Positions 25,001 to 38,300 of a stretch of DNA of 64,000 nucleotides are shown one piece after another; the first letter of the stretch is position 1; each line of letters begins with the position of its first letter. The DNA is from Apostichopus japonicus (lineage: Eukaryota > Echinodermata > Holothuroidea > Aspidochirotida > Stichopodidae): NCBI RefSeq assembly GCF_037975245.1, contig NC_092570.1, positions 4,310,001 to 4,374,000 of the forward strand. Reading direction: 5' to 3'. A model generated the notes under the pieces. It saw only the letters and a list, made by a program, of their open reading frames with translations, ran no database searches and was not told where the DNA came from. A program made the translations under genes and the position numbers.

Positions 25001-28000
25001 TGTTTTAGAATAACGACCTTGTTTACTTTCACCCAGAGAACATGAAATCCAAATGAGAACTCTAAAAGGGTTTCCACCGATGTGACTTTTTACGTATAAG
25101 TTTTACAATGTACCAACGATGTTATCTAACTTGGTATGATGAGTGCACTTGTTACACGGTTGCAAGATATATTCATAAAATTGTGTTCAACTTCAAGTCT
25201 ACAATACTAATACCTGGATAAAGTATGCCAATGCTGCGTTTGGGTTTTGTAGAGAGATACAGAAAATTATATTGAAAACTATTAAGACATACAATTTCCC
25301 ACCAAGAGTATAAACTTTTTTTTTGTTACATGAGCAAAGTATTAAAATTGAGATTAAAGACAACTTTCTTGTCATTTTTTAAATTTTTGTTTTAAATTTT
25401 CTCCTTTTTGATATTAAAGTTCCAACCTTGTGATGTGGTCTGGTCTTCCATATGTTTCTTTTCATCTTCTGTGAAACCGTGGAAGCTGAGAACCAAGTTG
25501 AAGAAGGGCGCAACTTTATACCGCGTGATCTGTTAATGAATCAAACAAAGATTGTTCCAGATTGTTACTGTGAGGACATCTGTTCATGTAAACCAATTCT
25601 ACGTCAAGCATGCTAGGGAATAATTCATATTTGTAAACAAGTAACAGAAAACCGACTGGGAAATTTTAGACAATGGGAAAGAGCAGAGAAATTAATGGTT
25701 AGAACGGGATTGGAATGAGTGACCTCTACCAACTGAGCTATCCAGACCTTAGTTGGTGGTGCTCCCTATAAAGATGCCATTTCTTCCTGGGGGCGCTATT
25801 CAGAAGCCACAGAACCTTGTATACCATCTAACCAGGGATCACACCCCAGTTTGATTTGATACAACTTAGAAAACGGCAGGGACATGATTTCATGAGAAAT
25901 TTGGCGTTGTTATATATGTATGTATATATATATATATATATATATAAAATCATATATGAGGTCATATGAGGTCACTGTTTCGATATCCTGTTCCAGCCAT
26001 AGACTTCTTTGTTCTTATCCAGGGAATAACAATCATGATTATTCCCTGTCATAAATTAATCCAATATGAAAGCAAAATAGCTGTTTAAATACAGTAGCAT
26101 CTATTTGACGACAGGGTTGAATGAAAGCACAGTGGAATACAGTCAGCTCCATTATTGCATGTTTGCCAAGCTTTCCGTTCCTTCCTTTTTTTTTTTTTTC
26201 ATTTTCCATGTTTTTCACATAACTGTAACATGAAAGCTCAGATGTTGGCAAAATACTTCTCAAAAAGTTTGATTTTTAGAGAAAACCTTCTTAAGCAGAG
26301 AAAGGTAATGAGCTCCTTTTTTTGTATCAATTTATCCATCGTCTTGAGCCTTAACCATTCAGTTGTTGACCATTCTTGTTCTAATAAAATGGTATCTTGC
26401 AGTTGTATGTGTATATATATATATATACTGTGTATATAAATTGGTATCTATATTTATAGATACCAAGATCTTTCCATTGCTCTTTGTCTAATCATTTCCT
26501 TACCAGTTCCTCATCTGACCCAAGGTGGCCAAGATCTGCCCTTCTTTCCCAGATATGTTCAACCCAATCTCGTTTTACGATGGGTTTGCCTAGACTGACC
26601 GCATACTATAGAAAAGGGAAACATGAATGACAATAATTAAGGTAAACAAATGATTTGTTCTGCAAAATGATATGAAAGTAGGAAACATTTACAAATAACC
26701 TACATAGATTGAAAATCAATTGTTTCAATCTAATTTCTATATAATTTCTACCAAAAAAAAAATTGTTGCTATTTTCTCAAAATTTATCTGGTAAATTTCT
26801 TTATATAACTTGCAGACATAAATTTAATCCATACATGTAAATTGTTTTTTTCTTTAATTCATTCTTTGGCTTTAAAAATGTTAATGTCAGGAGCATGAAG
26901 TACCAATTTTTCTTTAATGGGATCATAAAATATTGAATTTCTCTTCCCCTTTCTCGCTAGATTTTTGAGTCTGGACATCACCCTCTCCGCATACGCCCTC
27001 AAATGTGTAAGTTCTGCTCTTTTTGGGCAGTAACATACGTACACAGGAGGTAGGCAAGTATTCAAGTCAATAATGACAGCTTTCATACAGAAGTACATCA
27101 TGCCAACAGTTGTGAGTACATCAATAAAATTTTGTCTTTAAAACATTTTGCAAGGACAATATAAAACTTAAAACAGCTCTGTGTGTTCAATGCAAATACA
27201 ATGCGTTTGTTTGCTGTTTCTGTTTTGAAACTATTTGCATTTGTGACATATGGGACATTTCAGAGGCTTTAACCATTACATAGATCTCGTAACTGAAATA
27301 GGTAACACAGACAAAAATACGGACAAAAACACAGACAAAAACACAGATTAAAACTTTTGTCACTTTTATATGAATGAGGTTGTATCTTAACTGATATACA
27401 CTGTGACGTATGGGACCAGAGATAGTTGCTTGATTTTTAATATAAAATTGTGCTCAAAACTCACTGACTGTTAAAGCATTGAAGCAAAACTTCCACTAAA
27501 TCACTAGAATGTACCTTACATAACATAGCCATCATGTGGCACAGTATCAACAAAACATATTTTATCTAATTTTTATGTAATTTACATGAAATATGAAAGA
27601 AACAAAGTGTGACGTATGGGACATGTGGCGTATCCATGGGACATTTTTTCCATGAGGAAATGTGGCTTGAAAAGTCATGTTTTTGTCTAAATTTTTGTGT
27701 CAAATAATAATGTTTGGTGCAAAGAAAGACAACTTTAGCACTGAAACTGATTTTGTAAAAAAAATTGTCTGCATGGTTTTAGTGCAAAATAGAAGGGAAA
27801 AAAAAATATATCATTCAAGAACAAATTTGTCAACTAATCACACATTTCTAGCTCAAAAACAACAACATTAAGTTATCTATTTCATTTTTTTTTTTTACGA
27901 AAATATTTTAAGGTTGAGCTGTATCTCGAAACACTACCATTCAATTTTTAACCTAGATCCAAGATACCTATACTACCAGTGCTGAAAAAAAAAATCAAAA

Positions 28001-31000
28001 TATACATCTTGGCCAACTCCCTACAAGTAACATCATTTCTGTATCATTGGCTTTGTTTTCATGTGATATCATCAAAGCAATTTCTTCTACTTAGCTATCT
28101 GGATGGTTGCAATTGGAAGAGTCAACCATCTTCTGAATGCTTCGAGTGATTATGAACTGATGGTTGTGGGCATGGTAAAATCTGGTGCACTATTAACTTT
28201 GTGGGCAGAGAGAGTTGATGGTTGCTGCAATATTTGTCAAAGTATTCACGTTTCATAAAAGTGTGTATCTTTAAGAGACAAAAAACAAGAAGCGGGTCTG
28301 GTCAGGTTTTCATGGGTCGCAATATTCTTTAAACTTTTTTTTGTCTTGGCAAAGACAGTATTAAAACCAACAACTTTCTGTGTGTTCATTGCAAACACTT
28401 GCATTTTCTCACACTATTTATTTTTCTTTCAAGTTACAGTTGCGCAAACAGCGATAAAGTTTCTGTTTACTATAGAAAATCAATTGTTTTACAGGATTCT
28501 ATTAAGGCATTGTTTTGATAAAAACTTCCTGCACATTCAAGTTCAATTATTAACAGGTGAATTTGAAATTGAACTACTTTTTTAGAAAGCGAGTCTGTTG
28601 TTTCATGGGTTGTGCCTCTTTCTCATCAAGTTATGCCCGGGTAACGAAAGGTTCCTAGACAGGTCTGAGACTTACAAACCAGAGAAAACACAGAGTTTCA
28701 TGAAAGGAAGTTTATACAAATCGCAGCTTTACATACTGCCCCACGGTTGATATACAAAACAAAATGGCCGTTATATCCACTTTCACGACAACCAGCATTG
28801 TGATATAATGTATGAAATAAATCAGTTACTGCTTTTTTTTTCAATTTAATTCAAAGTGATTATATAACAGTAGAAAAATATTTAACTGTATAAGGGGATG
28901 TTTATTTTTTGTTGGTAAGATATTTTGAACAAGTGACTTCATCATCGAAATTCAATTTTTGATAGTAATTGCTGATGCGTCCTATAAAATTGATCAGTGA
29001 AAAAAAAAAAAAAAAAAATTATGTGTCGGTCAAGTGTACTATTTTATCGAGATAAAAAAAGGAGAATTTTCTTATCTCACCAGATGTTCAAACCAGCCAT
29101 CAATATTTGAGTTTCAGAAGTATTTCTGTTTACTTACTCTACATTCACACACCCCAATTTCATATTGAGATGAAAAATGATCAATTGCTGCATTGGATTT
29201 ATTTGATTGGTGTTATTAATTAAGACTGACATTAATATAATACAAGATCTCCTTGTCCTTAATGCCAATAAAAAGTGAATTGTTTTAACCAGATTCACCT
29301 GTCGAACAACTTCGACCGTTTTTTTCTCTTTCCATAATTTTTCTTTTTGTATCTTACCCTGTACTTTTGACCACTGGTAGAGTTAGCTACCAGATGAGTT
29401 ACGCTTGATGTCATGTCCTTGCGGATGCTGCCCCCCATGTGATGTACCAACTCTCCCAATCTCTTCAACTGTTCCTTCCGGGTGAATCCCGTAAAGCAGA
29501 CCACAATCGTGGTCATCTGCTGGCAAAATAGCGGCCTGTTGCAACATGGTAGAGCCTGGCATATGAAAGGGAAGGGGGAAAAAAATGTTTAAAAAAATTG
29601 ATGTGATGTTGACATGAACATCCATCTTTGAGCATTGTGCAAAAGTCACAACGATTTACATCTTTGTGTAGAATTTATTGTTACCGATAGAGACTGCTGG
29701 GTCCGCTATATCCTGAGAGGGCGCTATCTTCTTTGCGGTTGGTAAAGTATTTTTCATTTGCTTAATTTCGAAACAAATAGCCAACATACTAAAAGTCAAA
29801 ACACACACACGGTGAAATAAGTCATAATATTCACCAGATTTATTTATCTGAGTATAATTTTTTTTTACCCTGAATTACGTAGTTTTCTCATCCAAAATTT
29901 TTACATTTCGATGACCTGAAGTATTAATTCTGGGGTATTTCTGAAAATGAATTTTCTCAGAGGACCATAGAAAAAAAACACTGGTTTGAGAAATGAGCCT
30001 GAGAGAAGCAAAATATCACTATATATCTATACACCTAAATTGAGGAATGTGCTGGGTAGGCTGATAAGGTGCTAAACTCTAAAGCACTAAGGGTCCGTAT
30101 ACCAGACTAGTGTAAGATTGTTTGTCTTTAATAAATTTTCCCAGGCAAGATCGCAACCTTCGCCAGTCAAAGTCGGCCCGCAGAGGGATGCTGGACACAT
30201 TTGAAAATGTGCTTTGCATTAAACATTCTCTTCACTTGAAATTTTTGTCAGTATCTGTGAATAAATGATTTGTAGCTCTTACAAAGAGAAACAAGAAAAA
30301 GACTGCTTCAGCTCCTTGGCCATAATGACTCGACGTCACTAAATCTTCCGTTGCCAGATGCAAAATTCACAAAATATCGTAAAATTCACATCTTCGTCAT
30401 CTACAAAATGCTACAATAAGGATGTGGATATGACCTGAGGTTGTCAAAACTTTACAGCAATTTTTTTTTAAGCAATCATTCTCAACCACCAGGAGATTAT
30501 TTTTCTATAAAAAGTTCACATATTTGCAAGAAAGAAGACAGTAGGACTGATCTCTTTTACCTAAAAAGTGGCCAGAGTTGATGCAGTCTGTAAAATGACA
30601 CTTACCTCATCTTCTTCGGCTTTCTTTAGAATGATGGGAGGGCCCAGAATGCGAGCACCGTTCACGTGAAGATCCGTAAACTCGTAGCTCTCAAAGTCGT
30701 CGACGACGTGAACAGTCTCGCAGGATCGGTCCTTGAGAAATTCTTTCCCCGTCTCAGAGGACACGTAGGGCATTTTCATTTTCTGAGATTGGAAAAATAG
30801 TAGTTGTGCTTTATAAATGTATGGCAAATGCAAAGTGTAGTAATTTTAGTCCCTATCACAAAGCGTAGTGCAAATTAAGGATTGAGAGGGCCCAATTTTT
30901 TTATTAGAGCGAAGTTAGAAATTGCCTTGAATTTTCATTGTTATGTCAGGGTAGCACGGGTGATTTCTTTGGGGCACGGGTGATTTCTATTGGGCACGGG

Positions 31001-33380
31001 TGACTTCTATGGGGCACATGTTGATTTCTATGTCAGTACAGCAAGTGGTTGGGGCCAAAGATGTTAGATTGGGCCCTCCCACTAACCAGTACTCTATCCA
31101 ATTGACCAGAATTAAGGAGGATATTTCCCCGGAATGTTGAAATGCAAAAATGACCACTGATATGAAATTGGATACTAAATTTTTTTGGTTGCAATTATAA
31201 TATCTTGCCAAAACAAAAAAAACTGTTGTGTCATAAGTACAGTGGAAACCATCTCAACTAGCTCTATACTACAAAATCTGCAGGAAAAAAAATTAAATTG
31301 ATAAAAAACATTTATTTTTTATTGATTAACTGAATCAAACATCTCAGATATTTTGGTACGTAATTACCTTGAGAGCCTTAAGAACGTCATCCCGTCTGGC
31401 GATTTCCCCGACCAAGCAGACTTGAGCATCAAGAGCCATTTCCTCTGAAAAGAACACAGAGAGTGGACGTACACTGTTTAACTGAAATTGAAACGTGATA
31501 CTATGTATGTATGTACGTATGTATGTAGGTCTGTATTTTAGATCCTCCTGCAAGCAGGAACTGGCGATGATCTAAAAAGAACTGTCAACGATACTTTCAA
31601 TTTCGATACTCTGAAAACAGTCGACCTTGCTGCTTGTTTCAAAACTGTGGCAATGCTCCTATGCCACATGGAGAAAAGCGCAGGGCTATGGCATATACAT
31701 GTGTATATGCCATAGAGCATACAGATATGTCTACATATATGTATTTATACAGTTGCACGGAGGAGAATTGAACTTGACACTTATGTCTGCCATTCAGCTA
31801 ATATTTGCTTCCATTTGTCATGTTTCTTGCAATTATATTCCCAAAACATCACAGAGCTGCTGTACTTGTAACAAACTGGTATTATATTTTTGTCAAGAAA
31901 GTTACGCCAGCCTCCCCCCCCCCCCCCCGAAGCCCAACTTACAGTACACACATCATGACCAACAAATATAAATGAGTTGTTGAAAAAAGAAAACTTGTAA
32001 AAAGGATAAAATGTTCACAAAAAACTGTGTCTCTACAGCTGTAGATATACCTTGAGGTCTCAACTAATCTTACCAAGAATTTGACCATTTTGCCAAACTT
32101 TCTCTTTCCTATATTAAAGCCTTACATTCAAATTGAAATGATTTTGTAACCGCAAGTCTGAATATGTTCATATAAATTATGTATGTAATATAAAATAATA
32201 CTGTAGTGTGTTCATTTACAGAAATAAGTTCATTGAAAGAGAATAAATAAGACAAAATTTTAACTAAAGAAAGAGTTATTTAGTAAATTTAAACAAAACA
32301 GTTTAATCTATACAAGATATATAGAGAACGTGTGAATGAAAAGAAAAGTTATGAAAATTGTTAGAGATTTTACGTGCTGGGAGTCTAGAAAGATGTGATA
32401 CAATTAACATTGATTCATGCCAAATGTAAACAACTGCTTGTCTTTGTTTTGTTGAGTAGATGTAAATGAAATATTGAATTTGTGCTAACAACGGCCAGCA
32501 TAAGTAGGAAATCATTTAAACTGTCAAAAGTGTTCAACAAAACCTTTAAAGCGGGAAAATGAATTAGTAAATTTGGCGATAAAATGAATCAATGGATTAG
32601 AAAATATCATGAGTATGAATTATGAAGAAAATATAAACAAAGGAAGATTGGATGGATTCAGCAGCTTATGAATTTGAATATGTTCCTTCGTAGAGCAAAA
32701 AGTATCAATCCAAGTGATAGGCTTTACAATCATTGTGGAAGGCTGTGGCTTGAGGATTAACCTGGCACTTTTTCTCATCTCTTAATGTTAATAATATGAC
32801 TACTGTAGTTATAAGCAACTGTGGAATGAACTGGAAGACTCAAGTTACCATGTAAACGTTCCAAATTAAATCTGTTTTGGAGGTTTTTTTTATTGAAACT
32901 CTATATACTGTAGTCATGCTTTAAAACCATGGGGAATAGCACTGTACATCTGGTTTTTCCATGCCAGCACCTAAAATAGTGCATCGATTCATTTAAAAAA
33001 AAATTCAAACCAAGAAATTTTGAGGTCTATTAAACACTTACACACTATCATTCTTTCAAAGAAAGAGGTTATAATTAATTCAGCAAAGGTTGTTAAAATT
33101 TGGTTAAAATTACAGTGTTCTGATTCTTGTGCTTAATACAGCATTTACTGTTTAGTCTTCGAAAAGTTGTGTTTTTAAATAGACACCGTCTGCTTCCCGT
33201 GTTAGCATTTAAAACCGAGTAGCTACTGTATGTACGGTACATTAACTGACACACCTGGGGACCATAAAAATGACACATTCCTATATCCAGCTGCTTACCT
33301 TCCATGCAGGTTTCCTGAGAGGACGACAACCATGCTACCGAAGTTGAAGAACAACTTGTATCAGCTAAGGAGCAAGACAT
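16064..33380 (-). CDS. ECT2: ECT2, RhoGEF of cytokinesis (complete, 20 coding exons, 882 aa)
   Basis: Exons in transcript order: 33299-33380, 31368-31444, 30606-30782, 29358-29555, 26504-26605, 25427-25529, 24747-24859, 24412-24474, 23979-24198, 23163-23314, 22285-22470, 21771-21881, 20951-21047, 20274-20355, 19579-19798, 19300-19441, 17933-18096, 17604-17689, 16825-17011, 16064-16150. All phases join; the total is 2649 nt including TGA. An in-frame TAG lies two codons before the ATG. Domains: BRCT0 about 28-112; BRCT1 about 125-212 with the phosphopeptide-pocket Thr (CFTGF) and Lys (GQKYR); BRCT2 about 213-305; S region 306-378 with basic NLS clusters (RKRRLK, PPRKRR); DH about 395-590 including LLIRPVQRLPS; PH about 600-760; tail with the Cdk1-type site FNKTPRR. 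ECT2 activates RhoA, Rac and Cdc42; recruited by centralspindlin, it starts furrowing, with the BRCTs autoinhibitory. Every known functional block is intact. Oddities: a GC-AG intron and a repeated splice acceptor, listed separately. The length is close to vertebrate ECT2 (about 880-915). Confidence 0.97.
18067..18747 (-). repeat. 68-bp minisatellite, 10 units, each with the ECT2 exon 17 acceptor and its first 30 coding nt
   Basis: Unit starts on the + strand are 18067, 18136, 18204, 18272, 18340, 18408, 18476, 18544, 18612 and 18680. The first unit is 69 bp, the rest 68 bp, with very few differences among them. Read on the - strand, each unit holds a pyrimidine tract CTTTCCCCCTCTCTACAG, then the exon start CGTGYCACAGTGCATTCGC to CTCTGCA (30 nt). 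Only unit 1 (18067-18135, last in transcription order) continues into the real exon body. The other nine lie in the upstream intron as duplicate acceptors. Reading from a duplicate acceptor in the correct phase gives a stop: eight of nine meet TAA at the 14th codon. Confidence 0.96.
19442..19578 (-). other. GC-AG intron of ECT2 (137 bp)
   Basis: The exon ending ...TCAGACACACTGGAG is followed by GCAAGA, not GT. The acceptor is TTTCTCAG, before ATATGCAAGAAG. Using this GC donor keeps phase 0 and gives a PH-domain sequence that aligns with ECT2 orthologues (...DTLE then ICKKRSKY...). GAG/GCAAGA matches the usual context of functional GC donors. The next GT downstream would break the frame. Confidence 0.85.
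20692..20905. repeat. 56-bp minisatellite, about 3.5 units, in an ECT2 intron
   Basis: Units share AACCCAAAACCCTCACAAAA, then a TTTAGGATTCTTG and TTTTTAATCAG block. The CTCAC motif recurs near 20706, 20770, 20826 and 20882, giving one diverged 64-bp unit followed by 56-bp units. The array stops about 45 bp before the low-coordinate end (donor side) of the 20951-21047 exon. Confidence 0.75.
25660..25870 (-). mobile_element. tRNA-derived SINE fragment in an ECT2 intron
   Basis: On the - strand, GGTCTGGATAGCTCAGTTGG followed by TAGAG reproduces a tRNA D-arm/A-box. A degraded B-box side, AATCCCGTTCTAACC, follows after an internal deletion. The upstream part in that orientation includes GATAGCGCCCCCAGGAAG-like unique SINE body sequence. 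Ends were not resolved. Confidence 0.5.
25917..25947. repeat. (AT)n microsatellite
   Basis: Alternating AT run, just left of a short direct repeat ATCATATATGAGGTCATATGAGGTCA, within an ECT2 intron. Confidence 0.7.
27242..27640. repeat. Three dispersed copies of a TGACGTATGGGAC motif in an ECT2 intron
   Basis: Copies occur at 27242-27259 (GTGACATATGGGACATTT), 27403-27416 (GTGACGTATGGGAC) and 27608-27622 (GTGACGTATGGGACA), the last followed by a partial fourth, GTGGCGTATCCATGGGAC. The spacing is not regular. Function unknown. Confidence 0.5.
31686..31715. repeat. Perfect 13-bp inverted repeat with a 4-bp loop
   Basis: CTATGGCATATAC and GTATATGCCATAG are separated by ATGT, forming a hairpin able to extrude. 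It is in ECT2 intron 1. Confidence 0.85.
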
Positions 33381-34999
33381 TTTCTATCTGCTTGTAACAG
33401 CTGCGATGGTATGATATAAACAGCAAACAAAATAGAAAATAAAGAGAAAGCAAAAATAATGAAAGATGGAACAAAAACAAAGACAGATGAACAGGAAGCA
33501 CAGCAAAATCACAGCAACACAGAAAGGGTAAGCTCTCCCCTCCCCCACCCCCTCCCCCACCACCCACACATCTATCCTCTTCCAAGCTCTTATAGCATCA
33601 TAGTAGGATAAGGCTCACAAACCAACATGATTCTTATCTTTTGGTGATATGTAATTAAATTGCCATTTATGTAAGCCTAAGGTATGAAGGATGGCTGCGT
33701 TCATATTCCCTTCAAAGCTGCAATGGAATGTCAAGATAAATGATGTGACAGATTGATGATGACTGTTCAATTGGTGGCATTGCAAGCAGATTACGAAAAG
33801 TTGAAGCTTCTTTAGAAATGAATGTAATTGAAGTAGCAAGTACTGTATCAAGTCAGAAATACACAGTATATATGTCAGTAAGAAAGTATTTAATGCCTCT
33901 CCATCTGTATTTGGGCTAGCTAGGAAAGTCTGTTAAAAGCACATGATGATACGCTTTACAAATTTGACCATATTAGGAAGTGAGTGTTGCCAACACCCTC
34001 AATTGGACTAATCTTTCTTCTTCTTCTTCTCGTCTTCTTGTTTTTTTTTTTGGGGGGGGGGGGGAGTTGTAAGAAGTCATTTACTTTAAGGCAGAGTCGA
34101 GTCATTGCCAGAGATAGCTCTTGAGTTGAGTCATCATCGACTCGTTATGACTTGTTATGACACTCACTTGTATTTTTTGTTGCCTTTGCAGATGACTCTT
34201 AATATTCCAGCGATTAGATTAAATTGATAAAAAATGACTTCTTCCACTTTTCACACATTCATTTATCTCTTTACTGTAGTGTCATATTTCTCAGACATTG
34301 ATTGTGTACTTACAGTGTGTTTAGTCAACAACTGCTAATGTACACCTGCACGTCAACACTGACGATCAATGTAAAAATTTATATCACTTACTAGATTCGA
34401 TCACTCAGTACATGTACCGTATTACTATAGATTCGATCACTTGTTACTTACATTACACTGCAACATATTACGATGTAGCAAACTATTTGTTTTAGAACTC
34501 GACACGAATTGCATGTTGACTAGACAACATATTTAAATTAATGTACACACAAAACTGAGCCATTTATTGATACAGTGTAGGGTATGCCCATCCTCATCAT
34601 CCTTATGATGTTGAAATGAGTAGTACAGTGTGGCAGGTGTATTTTAATGATTAATGTTTAAAAATGTTTAAAAACTGAAAGGTTTCCCTTTCATAGACAA
34701 AACACAGTATTACTTACAAATACCATACACTTGCAGTACACATTTAAGTCACATGTATATACACACAACCTTTAGGATCACTGTAAGGGACTATTGTAGA
34801 TGAATTACTGTCCATATAATCTGATTTTTTGATCATAACAAAAGTTCAACATCATCTAAATATTTGGATAAGAGCTACTGTACAGTACGTACATGTACAT
34901 TCATGAGCATTACAGTAGGTATCCACTTTGTACAAGCCTTGTAAGAGGGCTACGGTACCCATGGGAATAATTTAGCATGTATCTTTTTTTGTGTCTCAA
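33381..34999. other. ECT2 upstream / 5' UTR region, nothing definite
   Basis: An acceptor-like site (ATCATACCATCGCAG on the - strand, near 33403) suggests that a 5' UTR exon is spliced onto the ATG exon. I could not locate that exon. There is a C-rich tract at 33537-33565 and a (TTC)n/poly-G tract at 34014-34064. Confidence 0.35.
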
Positions 35000-35007
35000 T
35001 TTACAAA

Positions 35008-35343
35008 CAATGGCAGAGCGTCCATACAGTCAGAGGGGGCCACTTTTTACTTATTCGCGATAATTGACTTTTTTATTGCGCTCTCAAATACCTATTGACA
35101 TTTGTCACATTTGGTTGGTGTAATTTTCTGACAAAATGTCGATGACACCTACTTATTCTTCGTTTATCTGCAAATTAGCAAGGCCCGGAAAAGGTCAATT
35201 CCGGCGATTTAGGGAGTATCTTTACTCAAAAATTTCTGTACACTCCGCGCCAACCTGTGGTGGCGCTCCGCTTAGATAGTGTCGAAAGCGCCCCTACAGA
35301 CCATTCTCGCCACCCCTGACCAATACCCCTAGCTCCACCACTG
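35008..35343. mobile_element. Complete hAT-type MITE with the CGCTCCGC core (336 bp)
   Basis: It is flanked by a perfect 8-bp direct repeat TTTACAAA (35000-35007 and 35344-35351). Its ends, CAATGGCAGAGC and GCTCCACCACTG, are imperfect inverted repeats. The internal core CACTCCGCGCCAACC, then GGTGGCGCTCCGCTTAG, is shared with four other places in the window. No ORF. Confidence 0.88.
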
Positions 35344-35351
35344 TTTACAAA

Positions 35352-38300
35352 TTTCGGTACTGGTAAAAGACTGTAACTAGTACTGTTCAATTTGTCACTA
35401 GAAAACTGTTATGCACACGTAGTATGCATTTGTGTAGCAATTTGCCTATTTTTGTATATACAGTTAAGCACTATGTGATACCAGATAAAGTATATGTCGT
35501 CACCCTGTAATAACAGGATTGAAGTGACAGGTAACAATAATACAAAGTTGCAGACAATAATTTAAATGAAGCAACATTTAATCTAACTCCCAGTCATCTG
35601 TCAAGCAACCTTTTTCTGTTGAATATTCATAACTAATCTCCTTGACAATGATGACATAAGCCCATAACCCCACAGCATCATCTCATCTGGCCAGTTGCAA
35701 AATTTTATTCCAACTAACACTTTCGAAACTTGTCTAGTTGTATTTAGGATTAATACATATGAAAATTTAAGAAAAGTATCTTGATGACTACATTTATAGT
35801 CCGAATCAAATGGGATAATATGTAAATTTACTAATGAATAGTACTGTGCTGTAAGAAATATTTATGTGAAAAGTGAGAAAGTGCCCTAGCTTCACCAATT
35901 ACAACCATGCATGCTTGGATTCATAGTGAATTTGGTGAAGTATCTTCAGTAATGGACCTAATTATTACGACAAAGTAGCAACCAAAACCAAGACGATGAG
36001 ATCTACAGTATCTAAAGGACTGTACACGTTGAGTGAAAATATGAAGACTGATGTAAATCTGGTATAATACAGCAAAATACTGTACACATTACACACCCAA
36101 AAGGCTACACAAGGACAGAGATGTGTAGCAGATTTTGCGTATGTACAGGTAGATTATAATACTAATTAATTATATATATACTGTAGTATCTCTAATGTAC
36201 TTTAGTTAGGAACAAAGTTCATAAACGTTATAAACTGCTGCATAAGATGTAAACAGTACTTAGCTCAGATTCTCTAATCAAGTTTTTAACATTTCAACCC
36301 TTAATATGCTGCAATAATTGTTCAGCAACACAATGTTGAAATGAAATCATTTGAAGAAGTTCAAAATATCTATCGGGTACAGTAGGATTAGCCTTGAAAA
36401 ACACTATCATAATCAGCATATTTACACTTACCAAGGAAATCAATATTGACAATTTCTGTGTTTTTATAGCAATGAAGCACATCATTTCACCTCACTGCAT
36501 TAAAAAGATAACTCTAACATAATGACTGTTACTTCAAAATTATGTTTTGTAGTACACTGTGAGATAACTGAAGATGACACAGTTTAAAAAATAAATCATT
36601 GAAAATTCAGAAATGCTCTGAAGCGCATTCTTTGTTGAACATAAAGTATTGATCTACTGGGAATTTGAAATTCTCAATGGCAAATGACTTACTGTTCAAA
36701 TTTTGTTTCACCTCTTCATGTATGGTGGATTTGAATTGGGAAACCCTGCGACTCAATTTAAGTTTGACAAATGTTGCCACCCTCTGTACTTACACTACAG
36801 ATACAACTGTAGTTTGAAGGCTGAAGCCTCCATGGTTTCATACAAGTAATGGCTATGACTCTGAAGCCTGACCTATAGCACACAGAGCATTTAACCTAAG
36901 TTAGGCCTAACAGAGACCAAGCCTGGTTAAAGGCCTAACAGTAATATTAATAACTAACACTCAGTACAAACAGATGCCATATACAGTACAGCCTCTAGCC
37001 TAGACTAACTCGTTGCATGCAAAATATTGATTCAGGACTAACCTAGACATAGAGTTAATTGTTAGCGTAGCCTAGGCCAATAATATGATTAAGTAAATGA
37101 CTGATGCTACTGTGCAATGTACAAAAAGTGTAAATACAATCCCGTTCATTTAGCTCCAATACCACAGTTCTGCTGTATATAACTTAAGGGCGTAATACCT
37201 ACACTTTGTTAGGCTAGTACAAACCTAATAAATACAAGCCTAGCCTAGGCCCAATCAACGGTAACGACAACCTAGCCTAACGTTAGCCCTAACTCATGCA
37301 ACGTTCTTTACAAACATGTACACTTCTAACGGTACAACTTTCATAACCCGAAATTCATTATTAGCAGGTACCAATGCGCATACTTTTTTAAACTGTCGAA
37401 ATTTTTTCACAAAGAATCCATCAATTCGAACAAAACGTGGACTGATGTCGATGAATAACCTGGGTTTTCAAATTTCGTGTTCACCTGGTGACGTCATACA
37501 TAAACAAAAATTTGAATGAAAATGCATATTCATTACTATACGGATGCTCATAATTATCTCTGTTTCAAATAAATTTATAGCACTATACACAGAGACTGGA
37601 AACCATAACACAAAAACAGTAGAGAGCGTTGATTGACCTTTTCCACTTGTAGAAAGCATGATGAATGTATGACTAGGGTACTTTGAAGAACTATATCTGC
37701 TTCCAATTCTTATATTATTATTATGATTATTATTATGATTAATATTATGATTATGATTATTATTATTATTATTTGCTACATACTTTGCATTTTGAAAAAT
37801 GATTGAAGAAACCATTTGGTATGTATTCCCTTTTCCCCCTTAAATTCTATTGCAGAATATGTTACTAACTAACCTTTGCAGAATTGTTTGTGTGTGTGTG
37901 TGCGTATACTTGTCATGTGTGTGGGGGGGGGGGGGGTGGATTGGCATTCAAAATTATGTGATTTTATCGAACACCAGGTTCTTAATCTTAAACATTTTTA
38001 GATTTTAAACAAATGTTTGATTTTTCGTTCATTGGTTAAAAAATTTAAATTATTTGAAATTCATTACCAAATAAACTAAATTTTACAAAAGCAGATTTAA
38101 GGGGGGCATAGCCCATATTTAAAATTACGATTGTAGTCAAGCTTTGAGGCTGCAATGTTCCACACAGAATATACTGACGTTCACTATATATAAGTAAAAG
38201 GGAGTGCAAACTGCCAAGCTTGACTGTATAAATATCACACTGCAGAACAATGCCATTATAGAACAGAGCAAATATTAAAATAATACAGAAGCGTATAAGT

